7,061 nucleotides of DNA from an uncultured Bacteroidota bacterium (GTDB taxonomy: Bacteria; Bacteroidota; Bacteroidia; Bacteroidales; P3), in contig URCX01000105.1 in assembly GCA_900546465.1 (NCBI GenBank), positions 1 to 7,061 of the forward strand, read 5' to 3'. This document shows, in pieces, positions 4,470-7,061 of this stretch (position 1 is its first letter; every line of letters begins with the position of its first letter). Position numbers and translations under genes: made by a program. The notes under the pieces were generated by a model that was not told the origin of the DNA, did no database searches, and was given only the letters and a program-made list of their open reading frames with translations.

Positions 4470-6239
4470 ATGGCTTTTTTACCTACGACCGTAAAGGAAT
4501 TGGAGGAGAGGGGTTGGGAGTATGTCGATGTGATTTTCGTGTCCGGAGATGCATACGTTGACCATCCGTCTTTCGGCTGTGCTGTTATATGTCGCTATTT
4601 GGAAAGGGCGGGTTATCGTGTTGCCGTTTTAGCTCAACCGAATTGGCAGGACGATTTGAGAGATTTCAAGAAGATGGGGCAACCTCGGCTTTGCTTCTGT
4701 GTCAGTTCGGGTTGTATGGACTCTATGGTTAATCACTATACGGCGGCAAAGCGTAAGAGGAGTGATGATGCCTATACCGCCGGAGGTCAATCGGGCTTTC
4801 GTCCGGATAGGGCGACCTCGGTTTATTCCGAAATATTGAAGCGTCTCTATCCTTCCGTGCCTGTGCTTATAGGCGGCATAGAGGCTTCCATGCGGAGGCT
4901 TGCTCATTATGATTATTGGTCGGATACGCTTATGCCTTCGATACTTTTGACCTCAGGAGCGGATATGTTGATTTACGGAATGGGGGAAAAGGTGGTAAAA
5001 AGGATATGTGATGAGTTGAAAGCCGGCAGAAAAATAGAGGAAATCACCGAGATTGAGCAGACGGCTTACCTTTGTCATAAGCCTGATGAGGCAAAGAAGG
5101 CGTGGGCTGATGTCTTTGTTCCATCGTTTGAGCAGTGCCGTAGGGATAAAAAGTCTCAGGCAAAGTCTATATGCCTCTTTGAGAAGCACAGTAATAAGTC
5201 CGATGATGAGCGTTTGATACAGAAGTATGAGAAAGAGGGTGTTTATGTTGTCGTGAATCCTTTTGACAGGAGTTATTCGAGTAAGGAATTGGACGATATT
5301 TACCTCCTGCCTTTCGAGAGAAAGCCTCACCCGAAGTATGCCAAGCGTGGACCTGTACCTGCCTTTGAAATGATAAAGTATTCCGTCAACATACACCGAG
5401 GTTGTTTCGGAGGATGTGCCTTTTGTACCATTGCGGCACATCAGGGCAAGAGAATAATTTCAAGGAGCAGGGAATCGATTTTGCGGGAGATTGAAATAAT
5501 ATCCGAGGATAAGGACTTCAAGGGCTATTTGTCCGATTTGGGAGGTCCCTCCGCCAATATGTATATGATGAAAGGCAAGAATGATGAGTTGTGTCGCAAA
5601 TGCCTTCGCCCATCATGCCTTTATCCTTCCTTGTGCAAGAATATGAACAACGACCATAAGCCTTTGTTGGAATTGTATGAGGCGGTGAGGAAACTGCCTT
5701 ACATAAAGAAAGCTTTCGTAGGCAGCGGAATAAGATATGATTTGTTCGATAAGAGCAATTATTTCGAGATTCTTTGCCGCTATCATGTCAGCGGACGTTT
5801 GAAAGTTGCCCCCGAACATTCTTCGGACAGGGTTTTGAAACAAATGCGTAAGATGTCGTTCTCGCAATTCGTGAATTTGAAGAAAAGTTTCGAGCAAATC
5901 AATAAACGATATGGCTTGAAGCAGCAGCTGATACCCTATTTCATTTCATCACATCCGGCTTGTGAAATGAGGGATATGGTCGATTTGGCATCGCAAACTG
6001 CCGCTTTGGGTTATCGTTTGCAACAGGTACAGGATTTTACACCGACACCCATGACCATTGCAACGGAGACTTATTACACAGGAATAGATATATATACCGG
6101 CGAAAAGGTGTTTACAGAAAAAAATCCTGCCGCAAAACAAATGCAGAACAGGATTTTCTTTTGGTATAAGCCCGAAAACAGAAATTGGGCAAGGAATGTG
6201 TTTATGAAATACGGCAAACAATTTCCTCAACAGCGATAG
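4470..6239 (+). CDS. ygiQ: YgiQ-family radical SAM protein
   Basis: The family uses a [4Fe-4S] cluster and S-adenosylmethionine; the reaction it catalyses is not established. From the ATG at 4470 the protein has 589 residues. It begins MAFLPTTVKELEERG, then VDVIFVSGDAYVDHPSFG, the hallmark N-terminus of the family (about 1-300: YgiQ N-terminal domain). The radical SAM motif CFGGCAFC places CxxxCxxC at Cys312, Cys316 and Cys319, within VNIHRGC. A second cysteine cluster of the family follows at about residues 415-430 (CRKCLRPSCLYPSLC, then DH). VAPEHSSDRVLKQM is also a family block. E. coli YgiQ is about 739 residues, so the long C-terminal tail is absent here. The frame is open back to a TTG at 4434, but that start would lie upstream of the promoter box and adds residues foreign to the family. 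The last 38 bases overlap the end of hisS on the other strand. Tyr and Asp codons mostly end in T, unlike mutB. Confidence 0.93.
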   Translation: MAFLPTTVKELEERGWEYVDVIFVSGDAYVDHPSFGCAVICRYLERAGYRVAVLAQPNWQDDLRDFKKMGQPRLCFCVSSGCMDSMVNHYTAAKRKRSDDAYTAGGQSGFRPDRATSVYSEILKRLYPSVPVLIGGIEASMRRLAHYDYWSDTLMPSILLTSGADMLIYGMGEKVVKRICDELKAGRKIEEITEIEQTAYLCHKPDEAKKAWADVFVPSFEQCRRDKKSQAKSICLFEKHSNKSDDERLIQKYEKEGVYVVVNPFDRSYSSKELDDIYLLPFERKPHPKYAKRGPVPAFEMIKYSVNIHRGCFGGCAFCTIAAHQGKRIISRSRESILREIEIISEDKDFKGYLSDLGGPSANMYMMKGKNDELCRKCLRPSCLYPSLCKNMNNDHKPLLELYEAVRKLPYIKKAFVGSGIRYDLFDKSNYFEILCRYHVSGRLKVAPEHSSDRVLKQMRKMSFSQFVNLKKSFEQINKRYGLKQQLIPYFISSHPACEMRDMVDLASQTAALGYRLQQVQDFTPTPMTIATETYYTGIDIYTGEKVFTEKNPAAKQMQNRIFFWYKPENRNWARNVFMKYGKQFPQQR

Positions 6240-6840
6240 ATTGTTGCTCTCCTGTGAGCATATCTTTGAGCGAAACTTTGTTTTGACGTATTTCCTCTTC
6301 ACCTGCAAGGATTACAAACCTTATATGCCTGTCGTTGGCGTAGTTCATTTGTTTCTTTAACTTGGCATTATCGGGATAGACTTCGGCTTTAACTCCTTTC
6401 TCTCTCAATATGCGTGCTGTCTTTTGAGCAAAAAGACTTTCCTTTTCGCCGAAATTGATGAACAATACATCGGTTTGGGAACTCAATTCCTCAGGAAAGA
6501 GTTTCAACTGCTCCAAACAATCGTATATTCTGTCAGCTCCGAAAGATATACCTACACCCGATAAGCCCTCTTTGCCAAAAATTCCCGTCAGATTGTCGTA
6601 ACGACCACCTCCGCAAATGCTTCCCATCTCCACATCGCAGGCTTTGACCTCCATAATGGCTCCGGTATAATAGTTCAAGCCTCTTGCCAAAGTCAAATCC
6701 AATTCAAGCTCACCTACAGCCAAGTCCTTGCAACGAGAAAGCACAAATTCCGTCTCTTCTATGCCTTTTTGAGCCGTCTCTGTGGTGAGAATATCTTTCA
6801 ATTTTGCAATCTTATCTTCAGTTTCTTTTTTCTTGTTCTG
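6202..6840 (-). CDS. hisS: Histidyl-tRNA synthetase, C-terminal half (truncated at a junction)
   Basis: This class II aminoacyl-tRNA synthetase charges tRNA-His in the cytoplasm. About 212 C-terminal residues are present, against about 450 for the whole protein. The visible catalytic-core signatures are ARGLNYYTG (about 6661-6687, the RGLDYYT histidine-binding motif), GGGRYDNL (6589-6612) and GVGISFGADR, class II motif 3 (6529-6558). The anticodon-binding domain follows, from about DVLFINFG to the end (EEIVCRIS, stop TAA at 6204-6202). Motifs 1 and 2 and the true start are missing. The upstream limit is approximate: hisS-like sequence (DKIAKLKDIL) can be followed to about 6815-6835. The frame then stays open by chance into unrelated GC-rich DNA that codes on the other strand. 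A TTG at 6801 is not a real start, because homology continues past it. As it stands the gene is broken; whether this is real or an assembly artefact cannot be told here. Confidence 0.9.
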   Translation of the reverse strand, partial: QNKKKETEDKIAKLKDILTTETAQKGIEETEFVLSRCKDLAVGELELDLTLARGLNYYTGAIMEVKACDVEMGSICGGGRYDNLTGIFGKEGLSGVGISFGADRIYDCLEQLKLFPEELSSQTDVLFINFGEKESLFAQKTARILREKGVKAEVYPDNAKLKKQMNYANDRHIRFVILAGEEEIRQNKVSLKDMLTGEQQSIAVEEIVCRIS

Positions 6841-6845
6841 AATAT
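6815..6845. other. Apparent sequence junction between hisS and foreign DNA
   Basis: On the left, hisS of Bacteroidota type reads on the minus strand and loses its N-terminal half here. On the right, an FMN-binding protein of Clostridia type reads on the plus strand without its start. GC content rises abruptly over about 30 bases. No insertion-sequence end, attachment site or direct repeat is visible at the joint. The simplest reading is a chimeric contig; a real recombination is the alternative. Confidence 0.65.
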
Positions 6846-7061
6846 TATTCTGCTGATTCTGGGCATCCTGTGGCAGTACCAGAGCGTCGCCACCGTCCGT
6901 GCCGCGGCGGTCGCAGAGCGGCAGAAAGAGATCGACGAAGTAAAAGCCTACAACACTTCCATCCTGCAGGCAGAGCAGGAGGAAGAGGAGGAGAGCGGCT
7001 ACCGTGACGGCACATACGAAGGTTCTGCCTACGGTTTCGGCGATTTCATCACCGTCTCTGT
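6829..7061 (+). CDS. Membrane-anchored FMN-binding-domain protein, N-terminal part (partial)
   Basis: The frame in phase with base 6841 reads a hydrophobic segment (FLVLNIILLILGILW), then QYQSVATVRAAVAERQKEID, a coiled-coil-like and Glu-rich spacer (AEQEEEEESG), and then YRDGTYEGSAYGFGDFITVSV at the right edge. DGTYEGSA-GFG is the opening of the FMN-binding domain (RnfG/NqrC-type), as seen in membrane-anchored proteins of Clostridia. The order transmembrane helix, spacer, FMN_bind fits an extracytoplasmic flavoprotein of electron transport, but the flavinylation site lies outside the window. The start codon is not visible: the frame simply continues back into DNA that encodes hisS on the other strand. 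The GC content and the codon choice (CTG, GCC, GAG, CGT) differ sharply from the preceding 6.7 kb, suggesting a different source organism. The exact left limit is uncertain by some tens of bases. Confidence 0.75.

Noticed and set aside
6804..7007. A 67-residue plus-strand frame rich in Arg and Gly
   Set aside because: It is out of phase with the hydrophobic helix and the DGTYEGSA motif of the FMN-binding protein, which uses a neighbouring frame.

Overview
The window looks like a piece of a Bacteroidota (probably Bacteroidales) chromosome. The evidence is the promoter boxes of the TAnnTTTG type with no Shine-Dalgarno sequences, the large methylmalonyl-CoA mutase subunit, a short YgiQ-type radical SAM protein, a small outer-membrane beta-barrel protein with a Bacteroidota-style leader, and a histidyl-tRNA synthetase tail of Bacteroidota type. 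Species cannot be named from the sequence. Both edges look compositionally different from the middle, and the right edge almost certainly crosses a junction into DNA from a different organism (Clostridia-like). The window may therefore come from a metagenomic contig with chimeric ends, although a natural rearrangement cannot be excluded.

Layout. 1-210: tail of an unrecognised GC-rich reading frame. 211-463: intergenic region with a good promoter and a leader hairpin. 464-2614 (+): mutB, an apparently complete B12-dependent methylmalonyl-CoA mutase, followed by a strong intrinsic terminator. 2827-2856: a terminator pointing the other way, serving the minus-strand gene. 3001-3768 (-): a secreted outer-membrane beta-barrel protein. 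3769-4469: a 700-base intergenic region rich in structure, holding a 127-base nested palindrome, a nested inverted-repeat element with two left and two right arms, a G-rich C-poor tract, and the ygiQ promoter. 4470-6239 (+): ygiQ-type radical SAM protein. 6202 to about 6840 (-): the C-terminal half of hisS, overlapping ygiQ tail to tail by 38 bases. From about 6829 to the end (+): the start of a membrane-anchored FMN-binding-domain protein.

How the genes work together: they do not form an operon or an evident system. MutB belongs to succinate-propionate metabolism, the barrel protein to the outer membrane, HisS to translation, and YgiQ has no settled function. mutB and ygiQ share a 14-base identical block at their promoters, which is the only hint of common control.

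I did not find a convincing new multi-gene system. The most unusual material is non-coding: the two palindromic elements between 3877 and 4311, the shared promoter block, and the abrupt junction near 6830.
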